This document shows, in pieces, positions 46,147 through 55,396 of a stretch of 64,000 bases of DNA. The position numbers were made by a program, and so were the translations under genes. The first letter of the stretch is position 1. Each line of letters starts with the position of its first letter. Origin of the DNA: Ancylobacter sp. SL191 (GTDB lineage Bacteria > Pseudomonadota > Alphaproteobacteria > Rhizobiales > Xanthobacteraceae); assembly GCF_026625645.1 (NCBI RefSeq), contig NZ_CP113056.1, forward strand, positions 930,001 through 994,000, written 5' to 3'. Below the pieces are notes generated by a model that saw only the letters and a list, made by a program, of their open reading frames with translations, was not told the origin of the DNA and ran no database searches.

Positions 46147-47547
46147 TCAGCCGCCCTGCGCGGGTGTGGGCGCAATACCCGTGGGCTTGCCGACCAGCGA
46201 GAACAGCAGCGCCGGGTTCTCGCGCAGCTTGGCGGCGACGCGCTTGATGTCGTCCAGCGTCACGGCGGCGACCAGCGCGTTGCGCCGGTCGATATAGTCG
46301 ATGCCGAGATTGTCGATCTGCATCTGCAGCAGCTGGGAGGCGACTTTGGCCGAGCTGTCGAAGCGCAGCGCGAAGGAGCCGATGAGGTAGCTCTTGGCGT
46401 CCTCCAGTTCGGCCGGGCTCGGCCCGTCGGTCAGCAGCTTGAGATATTCCGCCCGGATCAGCTCGATGGATTCCGCCGCGCGGTCGTTCTTGGTGGCGGT
46501 GCCGCCGAGGATGAGGGCGGCATGGTCGAGCGGGGCGAGGTGGCTGTACACCGAATAGGCGAGGCCGCGCTTCTCGCGCACTTCCTTGAACAGGCGCGAG
46601 GAGAAGGCCGAACCGCCGAGCATGTGGTTGAGCACGAAGGCCGGGATGAAGTCCGGGTCGTCGCGCATCAGCCCGATGCCGCCGAAAATCACCGAGGTCT
46701 GCGGGACGTCGAGCTCCTTCACCACGGTGGTGCCGAGGCCCTGCGGCACGATGTCGGGCACGGGGGTGAGCTGGGCTTTGGCCGGGAGCGCGCCGAACAT
46801 CTGGTCGAGCGCCGGGGCGAGCGTCGCCGCGTCGATGTCGCCGACCACGGCGATCTTGAGATTGTCGCGCGCCAGCGTGCGCGTGGCAAAGCCGGCGAGA
46901 TCGGCACGGCTGATGGCCGGCACGCTCTCCAGCGTGCCGGCGACCGGGCGGCCATAGGGATGGTTGGGGAAGGCCGTCGCCGACCAGCCGAGGCTCGCCA
47001 GCGTCGACGGGTCGTTCAGCCGCCGGCGCAGGCCCGCGAGCTGCCCCTGGCGGATGCGCTCCACTGCCTCGTCGTCGAAGCGCGGGGCGCTGACCGCAAG
47101 GCGCATCAGCTCGAAGGCCGGGCCGATATTCTCCGACAGGGTGCGCAGCGAACCGCCGACGGAATCGCGCGAGGCGTCGAAGCGCAGCTCGATCGCCTTC
47201 TCCGCCATGCGGTCCTGGAAGGCGCGGGCGTCGAGATCGCCGGCGCCCTCGTCGAGCAGCGAGGCCATGAGATTGGCGGTGCCGGGCTTCTGCGCCGGAT
47301 CCTGCGCCGCGCCGCCGATGAAGGCGACCTCCATGGCGACCAGCGGCAGGGTGGTGTCATGCACCAGCCAGGCCTCGATGCCGCCGGGGCTCACCACGCG
47401 CTGGATACGGGTGGTCTCCGACTGGGCGGGGGTGACGGGGGCGAGGGCAATGGTCATGGCGGCAACAACCGGGGCAAGGGCCTTGACGGCCTTGGAGAAA
47501 CGGGCAGCAACGGGCGCGGTGGGGGACAGGCGCGCGAGCCCGCTCAT
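46147..47547 (-). CDS. M16 family peptidase-like protein lacking the zinc motif
   Basis: A 466-residue pitrilysin-family protein with a signal peptide (KALAPVVAAMTIALAPVTPAQ). At the place of the zinc motif HxxEH it reads ANLMASLLDEGAG, so it is probably not catalytic alone. The C-terminal half has the family segment REKRGLAYSVYSHL (R/Y pair), which helps bind substrate for a partner. Its start overlaps the stop of the active M16 gene (ATGA), so the two are translationally coupled and probably form an active/inactive heterodimer in the periplasm. Confidence 0.9.
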   Translation of the reverse strand: MSGLARLSPTAPVAARFSKAVKALAPVVAAMTIALAPVTPAQSETTRIQRVVSPGGIEAWLVHDTTLPLVAMEVAFIGGAAQDPAQKPGTANLMASLLDEGAGDLDARAFQDRMAEKAIELRFDASRDSVGGSLRTLSENIGPAFELMRLAVSAPRFDDEAVERIRQGQLAGLRRRLNDPSTLASLGWSATAFPNHPYGRPVAGTLESVPAISRADLAGFATRTLARDNLKIAVVGDIDAATLAPALDQMFGALPAKAQLTPVPDIVPQGLGTTVVKELDVPQTSVIFGGIGLMRDDPDFIPAFVLNHMLGGSAFSSRLFKEVREKRGLAYSVYSHLAPLDHAALILGGTATKNDRAAESIELIRAEYLKLLTDGPSPAELEDAKSYLIGSFALRFDSSAKVASQLLQMQIDNLGIDYIDRRNALVAAVTLDDIKRVAAKLRENPALLFSLVGKPTGIAPTPAQGG

Positions 47548-48956
47548 GAACGCTTCTCCGGCTGGGGGGCGGCGGGCGGCGGGTTGGTCGGCTGCGGGGC
47601 GACCTGGCGCAGCTCGCTGGTCACGGCGCGGGCGGGGATCAGGTAGCGCCGGGCGACGTCGCGCACCTCCTCGGCGGTGACCTGCTTCACCATGTCGGGC
47701 CACAGCTTCACGTCCTCGGCGGTGGAACCGGTGGTAAGCGCGGCGCCGTAGATGCGGGCAAGCGTCGCCTGATTGTCCTGCGCATAGATGGCTTCGGCGA
47801 CGAGACGGGTCTTGGCGCGCTCCAGCTCGGCGGCGTCCGGCCCGTCCTTGGCCAGTGTGCCGATCACCTCGTCAAGCGCGGTCTCCAGCGCCTCCATGGT
47901 GACTTCCGGGCGCGGGCTTACCGACACGCCGAAGCGCGTGGCATCGAGCGCGGTGGACTGATACCAGGCGCCCGCATTCGCGGCGATCGCCTTGTCGACT
48001 ACCAGCGCGCGGTAGAGGCGCCCGGTGGCGCCGCCGCCCAGCACCTGCGAGAGCACGTCGAGGGCGACGCTCTCCTTCTTGTCCATGCGGTAGGACGGCA
48101 CGAGATAGGTGCGCCCGAGGCTCGGCTGGCCGACACGCGGGTCCGCCAGCACGAGGCGGCGCTCGGCGCGCGGCGTCGGCTCCTGCGGTCGCTCGCGCAG
48201 CGCGGTGTCGGCGCGGCGCGCGACCTTGCCATAGGTGGCCTCGGCGAGGGCCTTCACCTCGGCCGGTTCGACATCGCCGGCGACGACGAGGATCGCGTTG
48301 TTCGGCGTGTAGAAACGCTCATAGAAGGCCAGCGCATCCGTGCGGTTCAGCTCGCGGATTTCGTCTTCCCAGCCGATGATCGGGTGGCCATAGGGATGGT
48401 TGACGAACATCGCCGCCTGCGCGGCTTCCGAGAGCTGCGCGGCCGGGTCGTTGTCGGTGCGCATGCGGCGCTCTTCCAGCACCACGTCGCGCTCGGGCAG
48501 CACCACCTCGTCGGTGAGCACGAGCCCGGTCATGCGGTCGGCCTCGAATTCCATGACGCGGCCGAGATGATCCTTGGCGACGCGCTGGAAATAGGCGGTG
48601 TAGTCCTGCGAGGTGAAGGCGTTCTCCTGGCCGCCCAGCGTCGCCACCACCTGCGAGAACTCGCCCGCCGGGTGCTTGGCGGTGCCCTTGAACATCAGAT
48701 GCTCAAGGAAATGGGCGATGCCGGACTTGCCGCCGACCTCATCGGCCGAGCCGACACGATACCAGACCATATGGGTGACCACCGGCGCGCGGTGATCGGG
48801 CACGACCACGACCTGCATGCCATTGTCGAGCGTGAACTCGGCGACATCGCCCGCGCGGGCGGCCGTGGTCGAGGCGAGCGAGGCGGCAATCAGCATCACG
48901 GCGGACATCAGCTTTCCAGTCGACAGGGTTCCAGACGGCGAAGTTCCAGACAGCAT
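47544..48956 (-). CDS. M16 family zinc peptidase
   Basis: A 470-residue pitrilysin-type metalloprotease with a signal peptide (LMSAVMLIAASLASTTAARA), so periplasmic. The zinc motif HFLEH is near residue 82 and the distal Glu about 77 residues later in LPERDVVLEERR. The C-terminal half carries the domain seen in mitochondrial processing peptidase-like proteins. It is the first gene of a two-gene operon with its inactive partner. The substrate is unknown; relatives degrade small peptides in the envelope. Confidence 0.93.
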   Translation of the reverse strand: MLSGTSPSGTLSTGKLMSAVMLIAASLASTTAARAGDVAEFTLDNGMQVVVVPDHRAPVVTHMVWYRVGSADEVGGKSGIAHFLEHLMFKGTAKHPAGEFSQVVATLGGQENAFTSQDYTAYFQRVAKDHLGRVMEFEADRMTGLVLTDEVVLPERDVVLEERRMRTDNDPAAQLSEAAQAAMFVNHPYGHPIIGWEDEIRELNRTDALAFYERFYTPNNAILVVAGDVEPAEVKALAEATYGKVARRADTALRERPQEPTPRAERRLVLADPRVGQPSLGRTYLVPSYRMDKKESVALDVLSQVLGGGATGRLYRALVVDKAIAANAGAWYQSTALDATRFGVSVSPRPEVTMEALETALDEVIGTLAKDGPDAAELERAKTRLVAEAIYAQDNQATLARIYGAALTTGSTAEDVKLWPDMVKQVTAEEVRDVARRYLIPARAVTSELRQVAPQPTNPPPAAPQPEKRS

Positions 48957-49125
48957 GTGCGGTCACGGTATCCGATTTAAGCGTTGCCAGCGAAACCGGA
49001 AGGCCCGGCCGCCGCTTCAGGGTTGCAACTCTGCCACAGATCGCGTGGCGAGAATGCGCCGGCGGTTCAATCCCCTGTGAGCCGCGCGCCCGTGAGCGGC
49101 GCAGGGGGCCGCGAGCGGCGGGCCA

Positions 49126-49159
49126 AACGAAAACGCCCCGCCGGGGCGCGGCGGGGCGT
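49126..49159 (-). terminator. Intrinsic terminator downstream of the 49188 gene
   Basis: On the minus strand, ACGCCCCGCC (49159-49150) pairs perfectly with GGCGGGGCGT (49142-49133) around a seven-base loop, followed by TTTTCGTTT. This is a clear T-tailed terminator for the ileS-lspA-hypothetical transcript, 28 bp past its last stop codon. Confidence 0.8.
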
Positions 49160-49187
49160 GTTCAGCAAAGAAAGAGGGCGCGGGCAC

Positions 49188-49853
49188 TCAATTGCGGTCG
49201 TTGTTCTTCTGCGTGCGGTCGAACCAGTTGGGCAGGTTCCAGCCCTTGTCCTCCGGCCGCTCGGCGACCACGCCATAGGGCGCGTTCGGCGCGGGGGTCT
49301 GCAGGCCCGGCGGCGGCTCGTACAGCCTCTCGCGTGGCGGCTCGCCGTTGAAGGTCAGCGGCTTCTCGGCCTGCTTGTTGCCCCAGCCGAGGAAGCCCAT
49401 CTGCTTGGGCTGCAGCCAGTCCTCGCGGGAGGCGTTGTTACGGGCCATCGCCGGGCCGTTATAGACGGCGTTCGGGTTGGTACCGGCGGCGACTTCCTTC
49501 GGCGTCAGGGCACGCGTGGCCTGCTTGTCGCTGAAGATGGTCGGGGTCTTGGCGGCCTTCTCGGCGGCCTGGCGGCGGACGACGTCCTCGTCCTTTGGCC
49601 AGGCGGGATTCTGCGTGACGTCGTCGCCCGCGCGCGGGGGCGGCAGCACGTCGCCACTCGGCGGCACCACCAGCGGCGCGCGCTCGCGGTACTTGATGTC
49701 CGGCGGGGTCGGGGCGACGAGGCCGAAGCTGGTCAGCAGCTGCTCGGTGAAATTGTCTTCCTGCGCCGAGGCCGGCGCGGCGGCGAACAGAACGGCCGCG
49801 CCAAAAGCGCCGGCCATCAGGCGGGCGCGCATCGGAAGGGGTCGGTTCATCAT
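49188..49853 (-). CDS. Conserved secreted hypothetical protein
   Basis: A 221-residue protein with a signal peptide (MRARLMAGAFGAAVLFAAAPASAQ) and a Pro-rich mature part without recognisable catalytic motifs; segments such as PPDIKYRERAPLVVPPS, NPAWPKDEDVVRR and GWNLPNWFDR are typical of a Rhizobiales family of unknown function usually found downstream of lspA. AGGAG is just before the paired ATGs at 49853 and 49850. It follows lspA by 88 bp and ends at a strong terminator. Confidence 0.75.
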   Translation of the reverse strand: MMNRPLPMRARLMAGAFGAAVLFAAAPASAQEDNFTEQLLTSFGLVAPTPPDIKYRERAPLVVPPSGDVLPPPRAGDDVTQNPAWPKDEDVVRRQAAEKAAKTPTIFSDKQATRALTPKEVAAGTNPNAVYNGPAMARNNASREDWLQPKQMGFLGWGNKQAEKPLTFNGEPPRERLYEPPPGLQTPAPNAPYGVVAERPEDKGWNLPNWFDRTQKNNDRN

Positions 49854-49941
49854 CGTCTCCTGCGGCATCGGAGGCAGCCCATGCCCTGCCCCTGGGGCAG
49901 GCCTGCACAGCGTCGGCGGGTCTGATCTCACGTCAGGACGG

Positions 49942-50430
49942 CTATTTTACGGCGCCGCCGCGGAAGGAGTCATACAGAAGCAGGCCCACGCCGGCAACAA
50001 TGGCCACGTCGGACAGGTTGAACACGTACCAGTAGAAGCCGAACGCGTGCAGCGACACGAAGTCGAACACCGCGCCATAGGCCGCGCGGTCGATGGCGTT
50101 GCCGAGCGCCCCGCCGATCAGCAGCCCGAGCGCGGCGGCCTCGATCCGCCGGTCGACCCGCGCCAGCCAGAACCAGAACAGCACGGCGGCCACCACCTTC
50201 AGCCCGCCCAGCACCCACCAGCCATCCAGCCCCTGCGAGAACAGGCCGTAGCTGATGCCGGTGTTCCACGCCCGCACGAGGTCGAAGAACGGCGTGACGG
50301 TGACGATGCCGTTCGGTCCGAAATCGACGCCATGCAGCACGGCAAGCTTCGAGCCCTGGTCGATCACCAGCGCGGCGAGGGCGAACAGCCCGCCATAGAG
50401 CGTGAGCGGGCCGGAAAAGCGCAGCTTCAT
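49942..50430 (-). CDS. lspA: Lipoprotein signal peptidase
   Basis: Removes signal peptides from prolipoproteins in the inner membrane; the target of globomycin. It has 162 residues and four transmembrane segments. The aspartate dyad is visible in GNAIDRAAYG and FNLSDVAIVAG. ATG 50430 is preferred; GTG at 50445 would add five residues but its ribosome-binding site is too close. It starts 22 bp after the ileS stop, an ileS-lspA order conserved in many bacteria. Confidence 0.95.
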   Translation of the reverse strand: MKLRFSGPLTLYGGLFALAALVIDQGSKLAVLHGVDFGPNGIVTVTPFFDLVRAWNTGISYGLFSQGLDGWWVLGGLKVVAAVLFWFWLARVDRRIEAAALGLLIGGALGNAIDRAAYGAVFDFVSLHAFGFYWYVFNLSDVAIVAGVGLLLYDSFRGGAVK

Positions 50431-50452
50431 CGCGGAACCCGCCACCCCGCCA

Positions 50453-53400
50453 TCACTCGGCCGCCCGCCGCGCCGCCGCGAGCTCGCGCAGCGCCAGGGC
50501 GTCGCGCGGGGTCACGTCCGGGTATTCCGGGTCGCTGCCGACCAGCGGCGAGATCTTCCAGGAGCGGGCGCATTTATGGCCCTGCGCACGCGCCGGCACC
50601 ACCGCCACGCCCGGCACGTCGTCGAGCCGGAACGCGTCCGCCGGGCCTTCGTCGGGCATCAGATGGGCGTCGGAGGTGATGCACACTTCCGCCAGCTCCA
50701 CCGCGCTCACCGCCGCGAACAGGTTCGGGTCGGAGACATGGATGACCGGCGCCGCCTCCAGCGAGGAGCCGATGCGCTTGGCCGCGCGCTCCACTTCGAG
50801 CGCCCCGAGCACGACGCGCCGCACCTGGCGGATCTTCCGCCATTCATCGGCCAGCGTCTCGTCACGCCACTTGGCCGGCGTGTCCGGGAAGGTGACAAGA
50901 TGGACCGAGCCGGTCTCGGAGGGGAAGCGCGCCAGCCAGGTCTCTTCCGCCGTGAAGGGCAGGATCGGCGCCAGCCAGACGACGAGGCGGTTGAACACCT
51001 CGTCGAGCACGGTCAGGCACGCCCGGCGCGTCACCGAGGAGATCGGGTCGCAATAGAGCGCGTCCTTGCGCACGTCGAAATAGAAGGCCGACAGTTCCGT
51101 CGTCATGAAGGCCGACAGCGCCGCGTGAACCCGCTTGAAGTCGAACGCCGCATAGGCCTCGCGCACGGTCTTGTCGAGCTCGGCGAGGCGGTGCAGCACC
51201 ATGCGCTCCAGCGCCGGCATCTCGGAGAGCGCGATGCGCTCGGCCTCGCGGTAATGGTGCAGCGAGCCGAGCAGCCAGCGCAGCGTGTTGCGCAGCTTGC
51301 GGTAGGTCTCGACCGTGGTCTTCAGGATCTCCGGGCCGATGCGCAGATCGTCCGAATAGTCGGAGGCGCAGACCCACAGCCGCAGAATATCGGCGCCGGA
51401 GGACTTGATGACCTCCTGCGGGGCAACGACATTGCCGACCGACTTCGACATCTTGCGGCCCTGCTCGTCGAGCACGAAGCCATGGGTCAGCACCACGTCA
51501 TAGGGCGGGCGCGCCCGCGTGCCGCAGCTCTCCAGCAGGGAGGAATGGAACCAGCCGCGATGCTGGTCCGAGCCTTCCAGATACATCACCCGGTCCGGCC
51601 CGCCTTCGAAGGCGCGGTTGACCTTCAGGTCGTCGCGCACTTCCAGCGTGAAGGCGTGGGTGGAGCCGGAATCGAACCACACGTCGAGGATGTCGTCGAC
51701 CTTGTGCCATTCATTGGCGCTGTAGTCGGTGCCGAGGAAGCGCTGGGTGGCGCCTTCCTTGTACCAGGCATCCGCGCCCTCGCTGGCGAAGGCCGCGGCG
51801 ATGCGGGCGTTCACCGTGTCGTCGCGCAGGATCTCGACATTGCCGTCGCCGGTCTCGCGCACGAAGACGGCGATCGGCACGCCCCAGGCGCGCTGGCGCG
51901 AGACCACCCAGTCCGGCCGGTTCTCGATCATGCCGGTGATGCGGTTCTGCCCGCTCGCCGGCACCCACTGCACGCCGGCGATGCCGCCCAGCGCGCGGGC
52001 GCGCAGCGTGTCGCCGTCTGTCGTCGAGCCATCCACCGCCGTGATGTCCTTGTCCATCGCGATGAACCATTGCGGCGTGTTGCGGAAGATGATCGGCGCC
52101 TTGGAGCGCCAGCTATGCGGGTACTGATGCTTCAGCCGGCCGCGCGCGATCAGTTTGTCGGCGGCGAGCAGGGCCTTGATGACGGCGTCATTGGCGTCAC
52201 CGTCCTTGCCCTTGTCGTCCATGACGCGGGCGCCGGCGAACAGCGGGACGTGCTCGTAATAGCGCCCGTCCGGCCCAACCGTGTGCGGCACGTCGCCAAG
52301 CCGCTCGGCGATGTAGAGGTTGAAGTCGTCCGCGCCATGGCCCGGCGCGATATGGACGAAGCCGGTGCCGGTGTCGTCGGTGACGAAATCGCCCGGAACG
52401 ACCGGCACGGGGAAGTCAAAATAGCCCGTCGTGCCCTCGACGCCGCGCAGCGGATGGGCGCAGACGAGATGGGTCGGGTCCACCTCCTTGCGGCGCTCAT
52501 AGGCGGTGACGCGGGCGGCCTTGAACACGTCCTCGGCCAGCTTGTCGGCGAGGATGAAATGCTCGCCGACCTTCGCCCAATTGTCCGGCGCGGCCTCGGT
52601 CACCTCATAGACCGCGTAGGTCACGTTCTCCGAGAAGGCGATGGCGCGGTTGCCGGGGATGGTCCAGGGCGTCGTCGTCCAGATGACGATGGAGGCGCCC
52701 TCATAGGAGGGGAACAGGTGGATATCGTCCGCCTGGTCCGGCGCCTGCAGCCCGCCGCTCGCCGCCACGCGCTCGCGATAGCCGGTGACGGGGAATTTCA
52801 CGAAGATCGTGGTCGACTGGTGGTCGTGATACTCGACCTCGGCCTCGGCCAGCGCGGTGCGCTCGACCACCGACCACATGACGGGCTTGGAGCCGCGATA
52901 GAGCAGGCCGTTCTCGGCGAACTTGATGATCTCGCGGGCGATCTGCGCTTCCGCGTCATAGCTCATGGTCACATAGGGGTGCGACCAGTCGCCCTCGACG
53001 CCGAGCCGCTTGAACTCGGCGCGCTGGATGTCGATCCAGCCCTGCGCGAAGGCGCGGCATTCCTGGCGGAACTCGACGACCGGCACCTCGTCCTTGTTCT
53101 TGCCCTTGGCGCGGTACTGTTCCTCGATCTTCCACTCGATCGGCAGGCCGTGGCAGTCCCAGCCCGGCACATAGTTGGAGTCATGGCCGAGCGCGCCCTG
53201 CGAGCGCACCACCACGTCCTTGAGGATCTTGTTCAGCGCGTGGCCGATATGGATGTTGCCATTGGCGTAGGGCGGGCCGTCATGCAGCACGAAGCGCGGC
53301 TTGCCGGCGCCGGCCTTGCGCTGCTGGCCATAGAGGTCGATCCGCTCCCAGCGCGCCAGCAGTTCCGGCTCGCGCTGTGGCAGGCCCGCGCGCATCGGAA

Positions 53401-53527
53401 ATTCGGTCTGCGGCAGGAACAGGGTGGACGAATAATCGTGGCCCTGCGCCCCGCTCTCGCCGGCCTCGGTCGCGGCACTCTCGGTGGCACCCTTCGGGGT
53501 GCGCCCATCGCTGTTGCGGCTCGTCAT
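50453..53527 (-). CDS. ileS: Isoleucyl-tRNA synthetase
   Basis: Charges tRNA-Ile and edits misactivated valine. It has 1024 residues, long for the family because of a 35-residue N-terminal extension. The class I HIGH motif is in NIHIGHALN (residues about 91-99) and KMSKS in [10 protein letters not shown]. The editing domain ([35 protein letters not shown]) and tRNA-binding C-terminal region are intact; no C-terminal zinc finger is seen. ATG 53527 has AGGAG 6 nt upstream. It heads the operon with lspA. Confidence 0.97.
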   Translation of the reverse strand: MTSRNSDGRTPKGATESAATEAGESGAQGHDYSSTLFLPQTEFPMRAGLPQREPELLARWERIDLYGQQRKAGAGKPRFVLHDGPPYANGNIHIGHALNKILKDVVVRSQGALGHDSNYVPGWDCHGLPIEWKIEEQYRAKGKNKDEVPVVEFRQECRAFAQGWIDIQRAEFKRLGVEGDWSHPYVTMSYDAEAQIAREIIKFAENGLLYRGSKPVMWSVVERTALAEAEVEYHDHQSTTIFVKFPVTGYRERVAASGGLQAPDQADDIHLFPSYEGASIVIWTTTPWTIPGNRAIAFSENVTYAVYEVTEAAPDNWAKVGEHFILADKLAEDVFKAARVTAYERRKEVDPTHLVCAHPLRGVEGTTGYFDFPVPVVPGDFVTDDTGTGFVHIAPGHGADDFNLYIAERLGDVPHTVGPDGRYYEHVPLFAGARVMDDKGKDGDANDAVIKALLAADKLIARGRLKHQYPHSWRSKAPIIFRNTPQWFIAMDKDITAVDGSTTDGDTLRARALGGIAGVQWVPASGQNRITGMIENRPDWVVSRQRAWGVPIAVFVRETGDGNVEILRDDTVNARIAAAFASEGADAWYKEGATQRFLGTDYSANEWHKVDDILDVWFDSGSTHAFTLEVRDDLKVNRAFEGGPDRVMYLEGSDQHRGWFHSSLLESCGTRARPPYDVVLTHGFVLDEQGRKMSKSVGNVVAPQEVIKSSGADILRLWVCASDYSDDLRIGPEILKTTVETYRKLRNTLRWLLGSLHHYREAERIALSEMPALERMVLHRLAELDKTVREAYAAFDFKRVHAALSAFMTTELSAFYFDVRKDALYCDPISSVTRRACLTVLDEVFNRLVVWLAPILPFTAEETWLARFPSETGSVHLVTFPDTPAKWRDETLADEWRKIRQVRRVVLGALEVERAAKRIGSSLEAAPVIHVSDPNLFAAVSAVELAEVCITSDAHLMPDEGPADAFRLDDVPGVAVVPARAQGHKCARSWKISPLVGSDPEYPDVTPRDALALRELAAARRAAE

Positions 53528-53660
53528 GACGCGCTCCTTCACTCGCGCCCGGTTTAAGCGCAGCGCCGAAGCGGTGCAAGGGCGGGATGGGGCGCGGTAG
53601 GGCGCTCAGCTTATCGGGTGTCGTTTCATATAAGGTGATCGTATTGATTCGGAGATACAG

Positions 53661-54125
53661 ATGCTCTTTCGTGTGACATTGGATCTGCATCAGATTGGCG
53701 ACATACTTTACCCGGGCAATTTTGCTGAACCATATCTTCAGTTCCGGCCCGGTGGGCCATATCCGCCGGAGCCGTGGTTCACTAACCTTTTAATCGAGAT
53801 TGCCTTGGAGAGTGCGCGAAAGGCTGCTCGGCCTGACGCACCTTCGCGCTTGCACAGTATATTTAGCTGCGAGACCATTGATGAGGTGCGTATTTTCAAA
53901 AACAAATATAGAGAAAATAACGGATATATATTCGGAATTGAACCTGAAAATAACAACATATCTACTTTTCGAGGAAATTCTACAGCAATTTCGACGCCTG
54001 TTGGGCCTACGCCCTATATTGAATACACGTCTGATTGGGCTAGAGATTACTGGACAAAAGAGCCGGACGGCATGGTTGAGGTATTGATCGGTGGCCCCGC
54101 CCGCGTAATTTCCGGCCCGTTGTAA
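53661..54125 (+). CDS. AT-rich orphan gene, possibly DUF2441-like
   Basis: A 154-residue soluble protein of unknown function in a sharply AT-rich island (about 53600-54130; the middle falls to near 35 % GC by eye). Codon use (ATA, AAT, AAA, TTA) differs strongly from all neighbours. A good ribosome-binding site GGAG lies 6 nt before the ATG. The layout (GDILYPGNF near residue 14, then LLIEIALESAR and SRLHSIFSCETIDEVRIFKNKYR) reminds me of the DUF2441 family, placed near ADP-ribosyltransferase folds; I cannot verify this. No toxin partner, integrase or repeat pair is beside it. Recent acquisition is inferred from composition. Confidence 0.75.
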   Translation: MLFRVTLDLHQIGDILYPGNFAEPYLQFRPGGPYPPEPWFTNLLIEIALESARKAARPDAPSRLHSIFSCETIDEVRIFKNKYRENNGYIFGIEPENNNISTFRGNSTAISTPVGPTPYIEYTSDWARDYWTKEPDGMVEVLIGGPARVISGPL

Positions 54126-54220
54126 GCTTTTGACCCACGATGCCGCGGCCCAACGCCCTACGCCGGCGCCACCTTGGCTCGGGCGACGCGCCCGCCCGCC
54201 CCCGCCTGTGGGGTCTACCG

Positions 54221-55282
54221 CTAATCCGGCGTCACCACGATCTTGCCAAAGGCGCCGCGGTCGAGATGGTCGAGCGCGGCCGGCAGCGCGGCGAGGGGAT
54301 AGCGGGCGTCGATCACCGGCTTGATCCCGGATGTGTCCACCGCCCGCACCAGATCCTCCAATGCCCGGCGATGACCGACGCCGATGCCGTTGAGGGTGAT
54401 CTGCTTCAGCATCAACGGGCCGAGCGGCAGGCTGGCCTCGAAGCCCTCGATGATGCCGATCTGCGCGATGCGCCCGCCAATCGCCGCCACCTCCACCGCG
54501 CGCCCGAGCGTCGCGCCGCCGGCAAGCGCGAGGATATGGTCGGCACCGCGCCCGCCCGTCGCGGCGCGTACCGCCTCCACCCAATCGCCCTGGGTGCGGT
54601 CGATGCCGATGTCGGCGCCGAGCGCCCGCGCGCGTTCCAGCTTGGCGGCGCTGCCGGAGACCACGATGGTGCGGGCGCCATGCGCGCGGGCGATGGCGAG
54701 CCCGGCCAGCGCGACGCCGCCCGTGCCTTCCACCAGCACCGTCTCGCCCGCCTTCAGCGCGCCGCGCTCGACCAGACCGAACCACGCGGTAAGGCCGGCG
54801 CAGGACAGCGTGCTCGCCTCGTCCGGCGCCAGCGTGTCGGGTGCCCGCACCAGCCAGTCCTCGGAAAGCGCCACATAATCCGCCAGCACGCCGGGATAAG
54901 CGCCGCCCAGTGACTGATAGGGCGGATGGGCCGAATCCCCCTCCGGCAAGCCGTCGATCCAGCCCGGGAAGAAGGTGGTGATGACCCGGTCACCGGGCGC
55001 GAAGCGGCGGGCGCCGGTGCCGAGCGCCGTCACCGTCCCGGCAAGGTCCGAGGCCGGCGTGAAGGGGAAATCGAGCGGCGCGCCCATGCCGTCAGCGATG
55101 ATCAACTGGTCGCGGTAGTTAAGCGACACGGCGGCCATCTTCACCAGAACCTCGCCGGGGCCGGGCTGCGGCACCGGCACCCGGCGGAGCGTCAGCGCCT
55201 CGCGGCCGAAGCCGTCCATCTCCCAGCGGCGCATTAGACCCGCCCCTGCCGCTGCCCCGCCCGCGTCCATCTCGTCCACCAT
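54221..55282 (-). CDS. Zinc-independent NAD(P)-dependent alcohol dehydrogenase/quinone oxidoreductase
   Basis: A 353-residue medium-chain dehydrogenase/reductase. The catalytic GroES-like domain has VSLNYRDQLIIADG (the NYRD segment of the quinone oxidoreductase branch) and PASDLAGTVTALG; the Rossmann fold carries VLVEGTGGVALAGLAIARAHG, where GTGGVA replaces the usual GxGxxG. Structural-zinc cysteines are absent. The substrate is unknown. ATG 55282 has GGGAAG about 8 nt upstream. It is divergent from a LysR gene that probably regulates it. Confidence 0.88.
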   Translation of the reverse strand: MVDEMDAGGAAAGAGLMRRWEMDGFGREALTLRRVPVPQPGPGEVLVKMAAVSLNYRDQLIIADGMGAPLDFPFTPASDLAGTVTALGTGARRFAPGDRVITTFFPGWIDGLPEGDSAHPPYQSLGGAYPGVLADYVALSEDWLVRAPDTLAPDEASTLSCAGLTAWFGLVERGALKAGETVLVEGTGGVALAGLAIARAHGARTIVVSGSAAKLERARALGADIGIDRTQGDWVEAVRAATGGRGADHILALAGGATLGRAVEVAAIGGRIAQIGIIEGFEASLPLGPLMLKQITLNGIGVGHRRALEDLVRAVDTSGIKPVIDARYPLAALPAALDHLDRGAFGKIVVTPD

Positions 55283-55323
55283 CGTCGGTCTTCCCAAAGC
55301 TTGAACCAACGACGAGCCTAGCG

Positions 55324-55353
55324 TTGAGATTTGCGATCCAGTTGCGATAGAAT
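55324..55353 (+). promoter_or_regulatory. Promoter of the LysR gene with direct repeats in the spacer
   Basis: TTGAGA (55324-55329) and TAGAAT (55348-55353), spaced 18 bp, form a good promoter. Two copies of TTGCGAT (55331-55337 and 55342-55348) lie 11 bp apart in and next to the spacer, one helical turn. This suits binding by the LysR protein and negative autoregulation with activation of the divergent oxidoreductase. Confidence 0.5.
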
Positions 55354-55396
55354 TTCCCGGCTTTGGCGATCATCTGGCGCCAATGGGAGGTCTTTC

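Noticed and set aside
50402..53557. 1051-codon open frame on the plus strand opposite ileS
   Set aside because: Mirror frame of the well-supported ileS gene; His/Arg/Ala-rich translation without motifs.
53608..54128. AGCTTA / TAAGCT inverted hexamers flanking the AT-rich island as possible mobile-element ends
   Set aside because: Six bases only, not at clear composition borders, no target-site duplication; expected by chance.
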